Assembly (NCBI GenBank): GCA_018670825.1 | Contig: JABHIW010000105.1 | Span: 26,640 to 90,639 of the forward strand | DNA length: 64,000 nt | Reading direction: 5' to 3' | From: Candidatus Scalindua sp. | GTDB lineage: Bacteria; Planctomycetota; Brocadiia; Brocadiales; Scalinduaceae | Shown here: positions 46,249 through 55,303 of the stretch, one piece after another | Numbering within the stretch: position 1 is the first letter of the stretch | How the letters are laid out: the number at the start of each line of letters is the position of its first letter | Translations under genes and position numbers: made by a program | Notes under the pieces: generated by a model | What the model was told of the DNA's origin: nothing | What the model saw: the letters and a program-made list of their open reading frames with translations, nothing else | Database searches by the model: none

Positions 46249-48087
46249 TTATTCAGTCTTATCTCCCTGTAATAATACCAATTCTTTATTGTACCGATAC
46301 ATCACATGAAATCTTGTAACTATCCCTATAAGTTTTTTATTATCATCTTCAGCAACCACAGGTAGACAGTCCTGTTCTCCCACACTCATCTCATTATACA
46401 CTTCCAGTAGATCTTTATTAAGTGTGAAGGATTGACCACTGGTAACGAGATCTCTTGCAAGCAGGTGTTCCTGTACCTTCTCATTTTGCAATATTTTGCT
46501 AATCTGTGGCAATCCAATCATACCAACAAACTCTCCCTTTTTGTTCAGAACAGGGAACGCATCTACATTAGTTGTCCGCATCAGTCGTATAATTTCATGA
46601 AATGACGTTTCCATCTGTATTGTCATACAATTACTAACAATAACGTCAGCAACCCGCAATTTCTTCAGAATGGTCTTGTCTTTACCAATTTCTATTGATT
46701 CCCCTCTCCTTATAAGTTTCATTGTATAGATAGAACCACTCTCAATTTTCTTGGATACTACGTTACTGATTACACAGCTTATCATAATCGGCAGTATGAT
46801 CTCATAGTTTCCAGTCATTTCGACCAATATAAGGATTGCCTGAATAGGAGCATGAGTTGTTCCTGCCACGACAGCAGACATCCCAACAAGTGCGTATGCC
46901 CCAGGTGAAGCTATACCGAAATAAGGAATCCCCTGAACACATATACCAAAAAGCCCTCCAAGCGCAGCACCCATAAATAGCGATGGTGCAAAGACGCCCC
47001 CGGAACCTCCAGCTCCAATCGTAACTGACGTCATAATAATTTTGAGTACACACAAAAGAGATAGTATGATAACACCGTATTGACCAGGGTTGTTTAGTAT
47101 TTCTTCAATAACCCCATACCCTACTCCATGTACTTCTGAATGATACATACCCACAAGTCCCAACAATAACCCTCCTATAGCAGCCTTTAGTAACCAATGG
47201 ATATTTATTGCATCGAAAATGTCTTCAGTTTTATAAAGAATCTTAACAAACAATACTGCAATCAGACCAGCGAACAGACCAAGCACGCAATATAATCCCA
47301 ACTCTCCATAGCTGGCCAGTTCGTAATGAGAAACGACAAATGCCGGGCTATTTCCATAATAAGCCCTTGATACGGAAGCTGCTACTAAGGATGATATGAG
47401 TATGGGAGAAACACTGGTTATCCTGATATCTCTAAGGATAACTTCAGAGGCAAATAAGGTACCAGCAATAGGCGCATTGAAGGTTGCTGAGATGCCAGCA
47501 GCAGCACCACACCCGACAAGCACAGTTACCGCTGAACTAGACATTTTGAAAAATTGCCCGAGAAAGGATCCTATAGCAGACCCAATTTGGACTATTGGTC
47601 CCTCTCTGCCGACTGACCCTCCGGAGCCTATGCATATTGCTGACACAAACATCTTTATCAAAACGATGCGAGGCCTGATTATGCCCCCTTTTCTGGTAAC
47701 AGCAGACATAACCTCCGGAACACCATGGCCCTTTGCTTCTTTTGCGAAAACGTTTGTTATAAAGGCAACCAACATCAGACCGATAATGGGTATAAAAAGT
47801 ATATAAACAAATTGAAATCCTGTGAATGCGTCTATGTCTATACTATGTTGAAGAGAGAATATTTTACTTATATACAACGCTAAATAATGCAACCCGATAG
47901 AAATATATTCGCACAGAATTCCCAGTAAAGACGTCACGTAAACTATTAAATAACGAAATGCTATAGCAAAATACCCGCCTGTAAGCCCTACCAGCGCAGC
48001 CAGAATGAGTATAAACGTATCGTCAAAAATCTTTAATTTTCTGGCAGCCTCTATTATCTTTAAGCTGACCTTGTTCACTTTTATCAT
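46249..48087 (-). CDS. ClC-family chloride channel/transporter with CBS pair
   Basis: A 612-residue membrane protein. The selectivity-filter motifs are intact: GSGGSVGREGPIVQIGSAIG (about residues 153-172) with the gating Glu, and GAGGSGGVFAPSLFMGAALG near 357. Two CBS domains at about residues 470-605 (VADVIVSNCMTIQ and HLLARDLVTSG) would sense adenosine nucleotides. About 10-12 helices precede them. It exchanges chloride, perhaps for protons, across a membrane; whether plasma or anammoxosome cannot be said. It is framed by two GxxExxY copies. Confidence 0.95.
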   Translation of the reverse strand: MIKVNKVSLKIIEAARKLKIFDDTFILILAALVGLTGGYFAIAFRYLIVYVTSLLGILCEYISIGLHYLALYISKIFSLQHSIDIDAFTGFQFVYILFIPIIGLMLVAFITNVFAKEAKGHGVPEVMSAVTRKGGIIRPRIVLIKMFVSAICIGSGGSVGREGPIVQIGSAIGSFLGQFFKMSSSAVTVLVGCGAAAGISATFNAPIAGTLFASEVILRDIRITSVSPILISSLVAASVSRAYYGNSPAFVVSHYELASYGELGLYCVLGLFAGLIAVLFVKILYKTEDIFDAINIHWLLKAAIGGLLLGLVGMYHSEVHGVGYGVIEEILNNPGQYGVIILSLLCVLKIIMTSVTIGAGGSGGVFAPSLFMGAALGGLFGICVQGIPYFGIASPGAYALVGMSAVVAGTTHAPIQAILILVEMTGNYEIILPIMISCVISNVVSKKIESGSIYTMKLIRRGESIEIGKDKTILKKLRVADVIVSNCMTIQMETSFHEIIRLMRTTNVDAFPVLNKKGEFVGMIGLPQISKILQNEKVQEHLLARDLVTSGQSFTLNKDLLEVYNEMSVGEQDCLPVVAEDDNKKLIGIVTRFHVMYRYNKELVLLQGDKTE

Positions 48088-48147
48088 ATTCTATAATTTT
48101 TATTTATACAAATCAGGACGCAGATCTTCGCAGATAAACGCAGATAC

Positions 48148-48578
48148 TCATTTTCTTGTATTATCAAACACTTTGCGTTTAAAATTTTGTTTAGGACCCT
48201 AATTAAGTAATAGTCCAAACTTCTATATTAGTTGCTTTTAGATAATTTAATAATTGTGCCTCATGCTCTTCTGCAATATTCTTAGCCGCTTTGATCTCCA
48301 AAATTATTTTATCAGAAATCAAAATATCTGCGAAGTATTAACCCTCAATTCCGCCTTCATACAACACTTTCTATTGCAGATTGAGAAACTGCGGAAATAT
48401 TTTCTTTCTTAAATTCAATCATCGTTGCATTTCCATAAATCTTTTCGAGAAAACCGTAGCCAAGTTTATTATAAACTCTATAAAAAATTTCTATAATTTT
48501 CTCAGTTAGTTCTTTGTATTTAAAATCTAGATAATCCTTGTCCTCGGCACCTTTTGTCCGGGGAGCGTTCATCTGCAT
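48148..48578 (-). pseudogene. GxxExxY protein copy B, decayed
   Basis: The N-terminal 73 residues are open (MQMNAPRTKGAEDKDYLDFK, then GYGFLEKIYGNA with the GxxExxY motif). The frame is lost at about 48360, in an IESVV segment where copy A has IKVLYEG. The remainder is recognisable down to 48148 in other frames, with internal stops (DILISDKIILEIKAAKN and LLNYLKATNIEV). It is clearly inactivated and about 80-90 percent similar to copy A by eye. Confidence 0.85.
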
Positions 48579-48590
48579 CCCCTAAAAGAA

Positions 48591-49595
48591 TCATTTAAAT
48601 AGTGAAAAAATTTTCTTAAACGTTCCATTTTTGATATTTAAAAGGAGTCTCTCAAGATTGTTCCCCAGCTTTTCTTCATTAGATGCCTTTAACGTCACCC
48701 TGATTTCATCTCCTTCAAAGTATCTGGAGTGATTGATACGAACATCATTATCCAGTCTCATTGCCCTGCATGACTTGTCAAACTCTTCCTCTTTCGCACT
48801 GATAGATGGATAACGCATAGACTTTATCAGTCTACATATCTTTTCCCCTTTTTGTCTCTTATTGGATTTACTATCTGAGAGAATATGAGTGATTTCAGAT
48901 GATGACAGTAATTCCGCCATTTCTAACTGTTTTATCAACTTAAGGTCGAGAAGATTTCTTATTGTTTCTTTAGCTTCATTTATGTTGGTAACTGATTCTT
49001 TAAAGAGAAACCTGTAGACAACATCTCTCTCAACATCATCAAGTGTAACAAGGAGAAAGACCTTTTCCAGTTCAAGCTCACTTCCGGCAACAGATTGTTG
49101 TATTTCACTATCCAACCTTAAAACTGAAAGATATTTATCTATTATGTTCTTATTTGGAGGTATTTCAAGAAGCGGAGCTATTTTAGCCATCACTCTATCG
49201 TAGGCAAATCCTATATCCAGAAATTTTCTTAAAACAATTGCCTTCTCTATTTCATTAAACCCTCTTGAAAACATATTGTCATGAAGGACTAACAACAAGG
49301 TTTCCTCTTCATTAAGGTCATCACGAATTGTTGCTTCAATACGCTCATACCCTAATCCCTGGCAGGCTCTGATACGTTGATACCCACATATAACGTTATA
49401 CGCTCCGTCGGTATCCACTCTTTTCTTCAATATCACAGGATTAATTAACCCAACCCTTCTAATCGATTCCTTTACAACATCAGAATCACGTCCATAATGA
49501 AACAAATACCTGTCATGATCATCTGATGACAAATCAATATCGTTTATTAAAATCGATACAATCTTCATTCTTCTGATACCATTAATTGTTTTCAA
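48591..49595 (-). CDS. ParB/Spo0J-like N-terminal domain protein
   Basis: A 334-residue soluble protein. Residues about 10-95 form a ParB/Srx fold: an ND-I-DLSSDDHDRY start, ESIRRVGLINPVILKK, then YNVICGYQRIRACQGLGY where ParB has GERRxRA. NEIEKAIVLRKFLDIG and a following helical region resemble the ParB DNA-binding linker. The C-terminal third matches nothing I know. No parA or parS sites were seen, so a chromosome-segregation role is unproven; it may be a ParB-type CTPase regulator. Confidence 0.8.
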   Translation of the reverse strand: MKTINGIRRMKIVSILINDIDLSSDDHDRYLFHYGRDSDVVKESIRRVGLINPVILKKRVDTDGAYNVICGYQRIRACQGLGYERIEATIRDDLNEEETLLLVLHDNMFSRGFNEIEKAIVLRKFLDIGFAYDRVMAKIAPLLEIPPNKNIIDKYLSVLRLDSEIQQSVAGSELELEKVFLLVTLDDVERDVVYRFLFKESVTNINEAKETIRNLLDLKLIKQLEMAELLSSSEITHILSDSKSNKRQKGEKICRLIKSMRYPSISAKEEEFDKSCRAMRLDNDVRINHSRYFEGDEIRVTLKASNEEKLGNNLERLLLNIKNGTFKKIFSLFK

Positions 49596-49766
49596 ACCAC
49601 AGTTTGATTAAAGTGAAATTATTAAAGTGAAATTATTAAAGTGAAAAAAATATGTCTTACGTTTTAGACCTACACAGAAATGAGTTAATAATCATAAAAT
49701 AGTATACAAAAATCACTCAAAGTCAAATTATTTAGTATCTAGACAAACAACTATCATTTCTGTAGA

Positions 49767-50147
49767 ATGCAGATCATGGAGAGAATGACAAAAGGTCAAA
49801 TGGAAGCAAAAATAAGTGAGGCAATAATAAAGTTTGAAAAGGAATTCATGGGTAGAGGGCCTATGGAAACTGATTCCTTTATCATAAAGGATGCTATCTT
49901 TATACGGCTTAAAGGTGTTCTTACTCCGGCTGAAGAACAGTTGGCAAAAACCTCTGATGGTGCAAAGTTGATAAAGGAGACCCGTGCTAAATTATTGGAA
50001 GGTGCAGAGTCTTTACTTGGTAAAATGATTATTGATATTACTGGCTGCAAAACAAAAAGTATGCATTCAGACATATGCTCAAATACGGGAGAGAAGATAA
50101 TTGTTTTCATATTAGACCAGAACCTCGAATCAAGATTTAAGGGTTAG
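49767..50147 (+). CDS. DUF2294 / MpsC-like protein (copy 1)
   Basis: A 126-residue soluble protein of the DUF2294 family (PF10057, now linked with the MpsC name from the MpsABC ion/bicarbonate systems). MTKGQMEAKISEAIIKFEKE, MGRGP, then IFIRLKGVLTPAEEQLAK and ITGCKTKSMHSDI fit the family. A close paralogue is at 56307. No mpsA/mpsB (dabA/dabB) gene is in the window, but SulP and carbonic anhydrase genes lie between the two copies. Start: ATG 49767, or ATG 49776/49785 by comparison with the paralogue. Confidence 0.85.
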   Translation: MQIMERMTKGQMEAKISEAIIKFEKEFMGRGPMETDSFIIKDAIFIRLKGVLTPAEEQLAKTSDGAKLIKETRAKLLEGAESLLGKMIIDITGCKTKSMHSDICSNTGEKIIVFILDQNLESRFKG

Positions 50148-50223
50148 GAAATAGTATAAACGTAATTAAGACCATCATAATGAATGAATATACTTAACAT
50201 TGTAAGATCGCTTAAAAAAACAT

Positions 50224-50252
50224 TTGATTTTTATATTTCTTTAAATTATACT
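50224..50252 (+). promoter_or_regulatory. Sigma-70-like promoter of RNA element 1
   Basis: TTGATT (50224-50229), a 17-nt spacer and TATACT (50247-50252). The -10 box ends exactly 14 nt before the GGAAGACU head of the RNA, the same distance as for element 4. Confidence 0.7.
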
Positions 50253-50266
50253 TTCTCAAAATAAAA

Positions 50267-50375
50267 GGAAGACTACGTAAGAATTCTTTAAGTAACAAAG
50301 AATCGTTGCAAAGTAAGCCGAGATCATTTCTTCAAGCTCTCTTATAAAGAGAACGGAATGATGTCGGCTTTTTTT
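50267..50375 (+). ncRNA. Structured RNA element 1 (GGAAGACU family) with terminator
   Basis: A 109-nt element: GGAAGACU head, a 7-bp hairpin (ATTCTTT / AAAGAAT), GUUGCAAAGUAAGCC, then a long terminator stem (AAGCCGA...ATCATT with its complement, one mismatch) ending in TCGGC and T7. Three other copies keep the head and joining segments while changing stem bases in a pairing-preserving way. It lies 118 nt before the aminotransferase start, so it is either its attenuating leader or a free small RNA. Confidence 0.75.
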
Positions 50376-50492
50376 GTGTTTAAATCTAAAAAAAGGTTTA
50401 AATTTTGAGCCATTTTATTGTAACCGTTCAAGAAATAATCGACTCATAAATGTTCCAACAAAAGAGCATGTCGAGAGAAAAGAGGAGAATTT

Positions 50493-51848
50493 ATGGAATT
50501 TAATAAACTAAAAGAGATTGGTCTATTTGAGCTTTTCTCAAAACGCGGAAAAGATGTGTTTATGCCTCAAGGTGTTTTTCACTGGGTTAACAGGGCGAAG
50601 AAAGAAGCAAATATTGATGCAACGATAGGTGTCGGAAGAGGGTTGAAATCAGAGATTTCCGGAACTGCTTCATCTGACCCAACAGTACTATACTTACCTT
50701 CAATAGATGCAATGTTTAATGGTTTAGAGCCGGAAGAGGTATTCCCATACGCCAGTCCCACAGGTTTGCCCGCCTTCAGACAGGCATGGAAGGAGTGGCA
50801 GATCTGGAAAATGAAACAGCAACATGGTGATAATGCAAAACTGCCATCTCTTATGACGCCCATAGTGACCTCTGGGTTAACTGGTGCACTTCACACTCTT
50901 TCAACACTATTCATAGACCCGGAAGAAACTGTTGTTGTACCGGACAAAAGATGGGGGGTTTATGACATGACGATGAGCCAGCTCATTGGTGCACGTTTAG
51001 AATCGGTACCTCTTTTCAACAAGGGCAGGATTAATGTACAGGGTTTTGCTGAAGCTCTGATAAAAACAGCACAAAAGCAGCATAAGATGTTGCTTATTTT
51101 AAACTTCCCCCATAATCCAACAGGATATATGCCAGACCCACAGAATGTACAGGAATTGAATGATGCACTGGTAACAGTAGTGGAAAAAACCGGGAAGGAA
51201 CTGGTTATCTTCCTGGATGATGCTTACGAAGGGTTAGTATATGATCAAAATGTTTGTCAATGGTCTCTCTTTTCTGATTTGGCCACACTTCATCCAAAGA
51301 TCCTTCCCGTTAAAATTGATGGCATTTCCAAGGAATTCTTTTTCTGGGGAGGAAGAATTGGATGTATAACCTTTCCATTAATGGATCATTGGGAGAAACA
51401 TGAGGAGATTGAAAATGAGCTGGAAAACAAGGTTGGCGCCATAATAAGGGGAACCGTCTCAAACTCATGTCGTCTTGTTCAAGGATTGATGGCCAAGCTG
51501 TTAAATGAAAACAGGGAGCAGCTCTTGAAAGAGAGGGATCACCTTATAAAGGTGATTTCTGAAAGAGCACATGTTCTGAGAAAAGAGTTGGAGACACTTA
51601 CAGACCCTGTTGTTCAGGCAGATCCATTTAACGCGGGGCTTTTTGCCTTACTTAATATTCAAGGTATGTCTGCATCTAAATTTGCAGACCACCTCTTACG
51701 GCAATATGGTATAGGTACGGTCGCTTTCGAGAATAAAGAAAGAGGGCTTAATGGAATACGCATAACCTTTGGAAGTGTTATAAAAGAAGATATTCCTAGG
51801 GTTGTAGACTGTATTGGAAAGACAATTAAAGATATGTCTAAAGGATAA
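50493..51848 (+). CDS. PLP-dependent class I/II aminotransferase
   Basis: A 451-residue PLP enzyme, longer than the roughly 400 typical of AspC. ASPTGLPAFRQAW is the substrate/PLP entry motif. NFPHNPTGYMPD near residue 208 gives the conserved Asn. FLDDAYEGLVY holds the Asp that protonates the PLP ring, and GISKEFFFWGGRIG carries the Schiff-base Lys with the phosphate Arg. It transfers amino groups between an unidentified amino acid and a keto acid. A strong ribosome site (gaggaga) fixes the ATG. RNA element 1 precedes it, suggesting conditional expression. Confidence 0.9.
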   Translation: MEFNKLKEIGLFELFSKRGKDVFMPQGVFHWVNRAKKEANIDATIGVGRGLKSEISGTASSDPTVLYLPSIDAMFNGLEPEEVFPYASPTGLPAFRQAWKEWQIWKMKQQHGDNAKLPSLMTPIVTSGLTGALHTLSTLFIDPEETVVVPDKRWGVYDMTMSQLIGARLESVPLFNKGRINVQGFAEALIKTAQKQHKMLLILNFPHNPTGYMPDPQNVQELNDALVTVVEKTGKELVIFLDDAYEGLVYDQNVCQWSLFSDLATLHPKILPVKIDGISKEFFFWGGRIGCITFPLMDHWEKHEEIENELENKVGAIIRGTVSNSCRLVQGLMAKLLNENREQLLKERDHLIKVISERAHVLRKELETLTDPVVQADPFNAGLFALLNIQGMSASKFADHLLRQYGIGTVAFENKERGLNGIRITFGSVIKEDIPRVVDCIGKTIKDMSKG

Positions 51849-52054
51849 GTACTGTTCAGTAATCAATATAATTGAGAATATCCTTTATCTGGTGAATTAA
51901 CATATTATCTATCGGAAAAGTAAAGCTGAAAATATGAGGGAACAATCTTGAAATAATGGCTGTATATAGATATACAAAAGTATGTCGCTGTTGCGGATGA
52001 AAATATGTTATTTTAATTAGCAGTTTCGGTATTAAGTATATATGAAGTGGTGAG

Positions 52055-52163
52055 GGAAGACTAAGCAAGGGTTCCAGGAGTAAGAGGGACCGTTGAAGAG
52101 TAAGCCAACGCCTATCAATTTGTTCTCGTAATAAGAGGATAAGTGGTAGCGTTGGCTTTTTTT
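52055..52163 (+). ncRNA. Structured RNA element 2 (GGAAGACU family)
   Basis: A 109-nt element like element 1. The head is GGAAGACU, followed by hairpin GGUUCC/GGGACC, GUUGAAGAGUAAGCC, and a terminator stem AGCCAACGC/GCGUUGGCU with an inner CUAUCA/UGGUAG helix and T7. A weak TATATA lies about 12 nt before the head. It is the first of a tandem pair in the 771-bp region before sulP; the second copy starts 29 nt after its T-run. Confidence 0.75.
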
Positions 52164-52192
52164 GTTTATATGTAACGGTATTAACTGGTGAG

Positions 52193-52301
52193 GGAAGACT
52201 GAGCAAGGGTTCCTTAAGTAAAAGGGGCTGTTGAAGAGTGAGCCAATGCCTATCAATTTATTCATGCAGTAAGTGGACAAGAGATAGAGTTGGCTTTTTT
52301 T
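52193..52301 (+). ncRNA. Structured RNA element 3 (tandem with element 2)
   Basis: Exactly 109 nt again. Hairpin GGUUCC/GGGGCU differs from element 2 but still pairs through G-U pairs. The terminator stem AGCCAA/UUGGCU has an inner CUAUC/GAUAG and T7. Its 5' flank repeats that of element 2 (CGGTATTAA...TGGTGAGG) but lacks the 13 bp holding the candidate -10 box, so it probably depends on read-through from element 2. Confidence 0.75.
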
Positions 52302-52530
52302 ATTGTATCAGCACGCTAGTTTAAGACTATGCACTTTCAGTACAAGGCTTTAAGCCATTATTTCAAAAAGAGTTTCCTGTGTTTGTCAAAATATATTGGG
52401 AAAAGTATATGTGGGGAATTGGTTATGATGCTTAGAGTGCAGGAAACATTACGAACGATTTGATACAATAGTATTCGGAACATCACAGGGATCGTCCTAA
52501 TGAAGATGCTGAGAATTTCATGCTGGAATA

Positions 52531-52578
52531 ACGGACTTTCAGTCCGTACTTTTTAACCTCTGGACTTTCAGTCCAGAG
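52531..52578 (+). repeat. Two adjacent GGACTTTCAGTCC hairpins
   Basis: ACGGACT-TTC-AGTCCGT (52531-52547) and CTCTGGACT-TTC-AGTCCAGAG (52558-52578) share core GGACTTTCAGTCC but have different outer stems. They lie 42-90 bp before the sulP start. They may be a dispersed hairpin repeat or stabilise the 5' leader. Confidence 0.6.
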
Positions 52579-52619
52579 TGGTTCAGTTATAATCGCTGTA
52601 TATTATTGGAGATCAGAAA

Positions 52620-54269
52620 ATGGCTAAGATTGAAAGAGGAAGAATAAAATATGGAATTTTTTCTCATATAAAACAAGACATTCCATCAAGTATTGTGGTT
52701 CTGTTTGTGGCATTGCCACTTTGTCTCGGAATTGCGTTGGCAAGCGGAGCCCCCTTATTTTCCGGCCTTATTGCGGGAATAGTTGGTGGTATGGTCGTGG
52801 GGTCTATAAGTGACTCCGCGCATGGCGTCAGCGGCCCGGCGGCAGGTCTAGCTGTAGTTGTTTTTGAGGCGCTGCGTTCAATGTCCTTTGAAATATTTTT
52901 ACTTGCCGTAGTCATTGGGGGAGTGCTACAAATAATACTTGGTTTAGCAAGAGCAGGCATTATTGGATATTTTTTCCCTTCTGCAGTTATAAAAGGGATG
53001 CTTGCAGGCATTGGTATCATCATCATCTTAAAACAGATACCTCATGCGTTTGGATATGATAAGGAGTGGATGGGTAGTGATTCTTTTGTCCAATTAGACG
53101 GTGAAAACACGTTTACATTACTGTGGAAACTTTTTCTTGGACATGTAACACCTGGAGCGGTATTAATTGCTGCTATTTCAGTAGCTATTTTGTTGTTATG
53201 GGAATTGTATCTAACAAAAAAACATCAGAATGTGTTTAAATTAATACAAGGACCCATAGTTGTGGTAGCGGCTGCTATTTGTTGCCAGTTTGTAACAAAA
53301 AGTTACTTTCCTCAATATGCTGTAGGTCCGGAGCACCTGGTAAGTGTGCCGATTGCAGGCAGTATATCATCATTTTTTGACCTGTTTACCTTTCCTGATT
53401 TCAGTCAATTTGGCAATAAAGAGGTCTATATTTTAGGTGTCACGATTGCGATTGTTGCCAGTTTAGAAACACTTTTATGTGTGGAGGCTACCGATAAACT
53501 GGATACTCACAAGAGGGTTACATCAACCAACCGAGAGTTATTTGCTCAAGGTGCCGGGAACATACTATCTGGGATGATTGGTGGATTGCCAATTACGCAG
53601 GTAATTGTTCGAAGTTCTGCCAATCATCAAGCCGGTTCAAGAACTAAGCTATCTGCTATCCTTCACGGGGCTTTGATGTTGATATGTGTGGCATTACTTC
53701 CAAGTGTGCTTAATCTTATACCCCTATCTGCTCTTGCGTGCATTTTAATAATGGTCGGGTATAAATTGTCTAAACCTTCTCTATTTATACAGACATATAA
53801 ACTGGGATGGAACCAATTTCTACCGTTTATAGTCACTATTCTTGGAATTGTATTTGTAGATTTACTGGTAGGGCTTGGTCTTGGGTGTTGTGTAGGTGCT
53901 GCTGTCGTCTTAATCCGTAATTACAAAAATTCTCACTTCTTACATATGGAGACAGGCAATGGAGGAGAGCAATTAAGAATGACGCTGGCTGAAGACGTTA
54001 ACTTTTTAAATAAAGGGGCAATTATAAAAGAATTGGCCAGAATACCAGGAATGACAAACCTTACCATTGATATGAGTAAATGTTCTAGTATTGATTATGA
54101 TGTGAGAGAAGCTATAGAAGATTTTATTAAATCAGCAAGCGGAAGAGATATTAACGTAACGCTGAAACATCCATTAGCTGAGACTAATGGTAAAGAAGAG
54201 ATTTACTCTAAAAAACTTGACAAATGGGTATTAGCCTTGCCAGTCAGAAAAGATGTACTACCGGTTTAA
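52620..54269 (+). CDS. SulP-family anion transporter with STAS domain
   Basis: A 549-residue membrane protein. The N-terminal signature DIPSSIVVLFVALPLCLGIA is at residues 17-36, followed by DSAHGVSGPAAG and ATDKLDTHKRVTSTNRELFAQG. There are about 10-12 helices up to residue 435. A cytoplasmic STAS domain (about 440-530) contains NLTIDMSKCSSIDYD. SulP proteins carry sulfate or bicarbonate; the carbonic anhydrase gene 77 bp downstream favours bicarbonate (BicA-like). It ends in EEIYSKKLDKWVLALP, resembling the tail of the Amt at 1-870. Ribosome site ggaga; leader carries RNA elements 2 and 3. Confidence 0.93.
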   Translation: MAKIERGRIKYGIFSHIKQDIPSSIVVLFVALPLCLGIALASGAPLFSGLIAGIVGGMVVGSISDSAHGVSGPAAGLAVVVFEALRSMSFEIFLLAVVIGGVLQIILGLARAGIIGYFFPSAVIKGMLAGIGIIIILKQIPHAFGYDKEWMGSDSFVQLDGENTFTLLWKLFLGHVTPGAVLIAAISVAILLLWELYLTKKHQNVFKLIQGPIVVVAAAICCQFVTKSYFPQYAVGPEHLVSVPIAGSISSFFDLFTFPDFSQFGNKEVYILGVTIAIVASLETLLCVEATDKLDTHKRVTSTNRELFAQGAGNILSGMIGGLPITQVIVRSSANHQAGSRTKLSAILHGALMLICVALLPSVLNLIPLSALACILIMVGYKLSKPSLFIQTYKLGWNQFLPFIVTILGIVFVDLLVGLGLGCCVGAAVVLIRNYKNSHFLHMETGNGGEQLRMTLAEDVNFLNKGAIIKELARIPGMTNLTIDMSKCSSIDYDVREAIEDFIKSASGRDINVTLKHPLAETNGKEEIYSKKLDKWVLALPVRKDVLPV

Positions 54270-54346
54270 CGAGTGTCGCTTTACTGTTCGTTTATTAGCC
54301 AACTAGATCATTTATCATAGTTAAAAATAATTAGGAGGTTCTTCAT

Positions 54347-54976
54347 ATGCGAGTGTTAAGACATCTTTTTGATGATAACAAGGAATGGGCAAGAAAGATA
54401 AAAGAAACAGATCCTGATTTCTTTTTAAAGCTCTCTAATCAACAAACACCTGAATACCTATGGATTGGGTGTTCTGACAGCCGTGTACCGGCAAATCAAC
54501 TTGTTGATAAGTTGCCAGGTGAAATATTTGTACACCGTAATATCGCTAACGTTGTAGTCCATACTGACCTGAACTGTTTGTCAGTTATTCAATTCGCTGT
54601 AGAGGTATTAAAAGTTAAACACATTATTGTTTGCGGACATTATGGATGTGGTGGTATTAAAGCCTCCATGGATAACCTTGAACATGGATTGATTGACAAC
54701 TGGCTTTGCCACATCAAAGATGTTTACCACTATCATCAAACCCGTATTAATTCATTAGTCAGTGATGATGGTAAATTTAACCTGCTATGTGAACTCAATG
54801 TCGTAGAGCAAGTATCCAATGTATGCCATACAACAATTGTTCAGAATGCATGGAAATCTGGACAGGAGTTAGCAGTTCATGGTTGGATATATGCAATTGA
54901 AACCGGATTGTTAAAGGATTTAGATGTTTGCATTACCAATAAAAATGAAATATCTAGGATCCATCAAATAAAGTGA
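54347..54976 (+). CDS. can: Beta-class carbonic anhydrase
   Basis: A 209-residue zinc enzyme interconverting CO2 and bicarbonate. CSDSRVPANQL at about residues 43-53 gives the zinc Cys and the Asp-Arg dyad. CGHYGCGGI near 97-105 supplies the zinc His and Cys. HRNIAN follows the expected spacing. There is no signal peptide, so it is cytoplasmic. A strong ribosome site (aggagg) precedes it. Its place after sulP suggests the pair imports bicarbonate and balances it with CO2. Confidence 0.96.
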   Translation: MRVLRHLFDDNKEWARKIKETDPDFFLKLSNQQTPEYLWIGCSDSRVPANQLVDKLPGEIFVHRNIANVVVHTDLNCLSVIQFAVEVLKVKHIIVCGHYGCGGIKASMDNLEHGLIDNWLCHIKDVYHYHQTRINSLVSDDGKFNLLCELNVVEQVSNVCHTTIVQNAWKSGQELAVHGWIYAIETGLLKDLDVCITNKNEISRIHQIK

Positions 54977-55303
54977 TTTGTATTAGGTTGAATCCGGCAA
55001 GGTTGGTTTTTATGAAAACCAATAATCTTTTTGATTATACAGTCCTAACGAGTGTATCAACAATTTGAGGATTGATGGATTATAGATTTAACAAAAAGTT
55101 ATAGATCATAGCTAAGTAGATATACTAAAACCGGTTTGGTTTTTGGAATTTCAGAAAAAAAATAAGGCTTGGCTGCAGTTATTCCCGGGCAGAAAAACGC
55201 GAGGACTTTACTCTGGCAAAATTGTTTTTAGATTTTCTCCAAAAGCAATTTTAAGATAGGTATAAACATTATATTTTACATGACAAATAATAGGTGGAAT
55301 AAA
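54977..55303. other. Intergenic stretch, nothing recognised
   Basis: 327 bp with no gene, tRNA, terminator of good quality or shared repeat. Confidence 0.4.

Noticed and set aside
50267..50330. Antiterminator pairing GUUG with CCAAC as a general mechanism of the RNA family
   Set aside because: It works in copies 2 and 4, but copy 1 has CCGAG at the second site while GUUG is unchanged, so the pairing is not conserved.
52037..52062. Short leader peptide (GTG-AGG-GAA-GAC-stop) in RNA elements 2 and 3
   Set aside because: The reading frame is not kept in elements 1 and 4, so conservation is at the RNA level.
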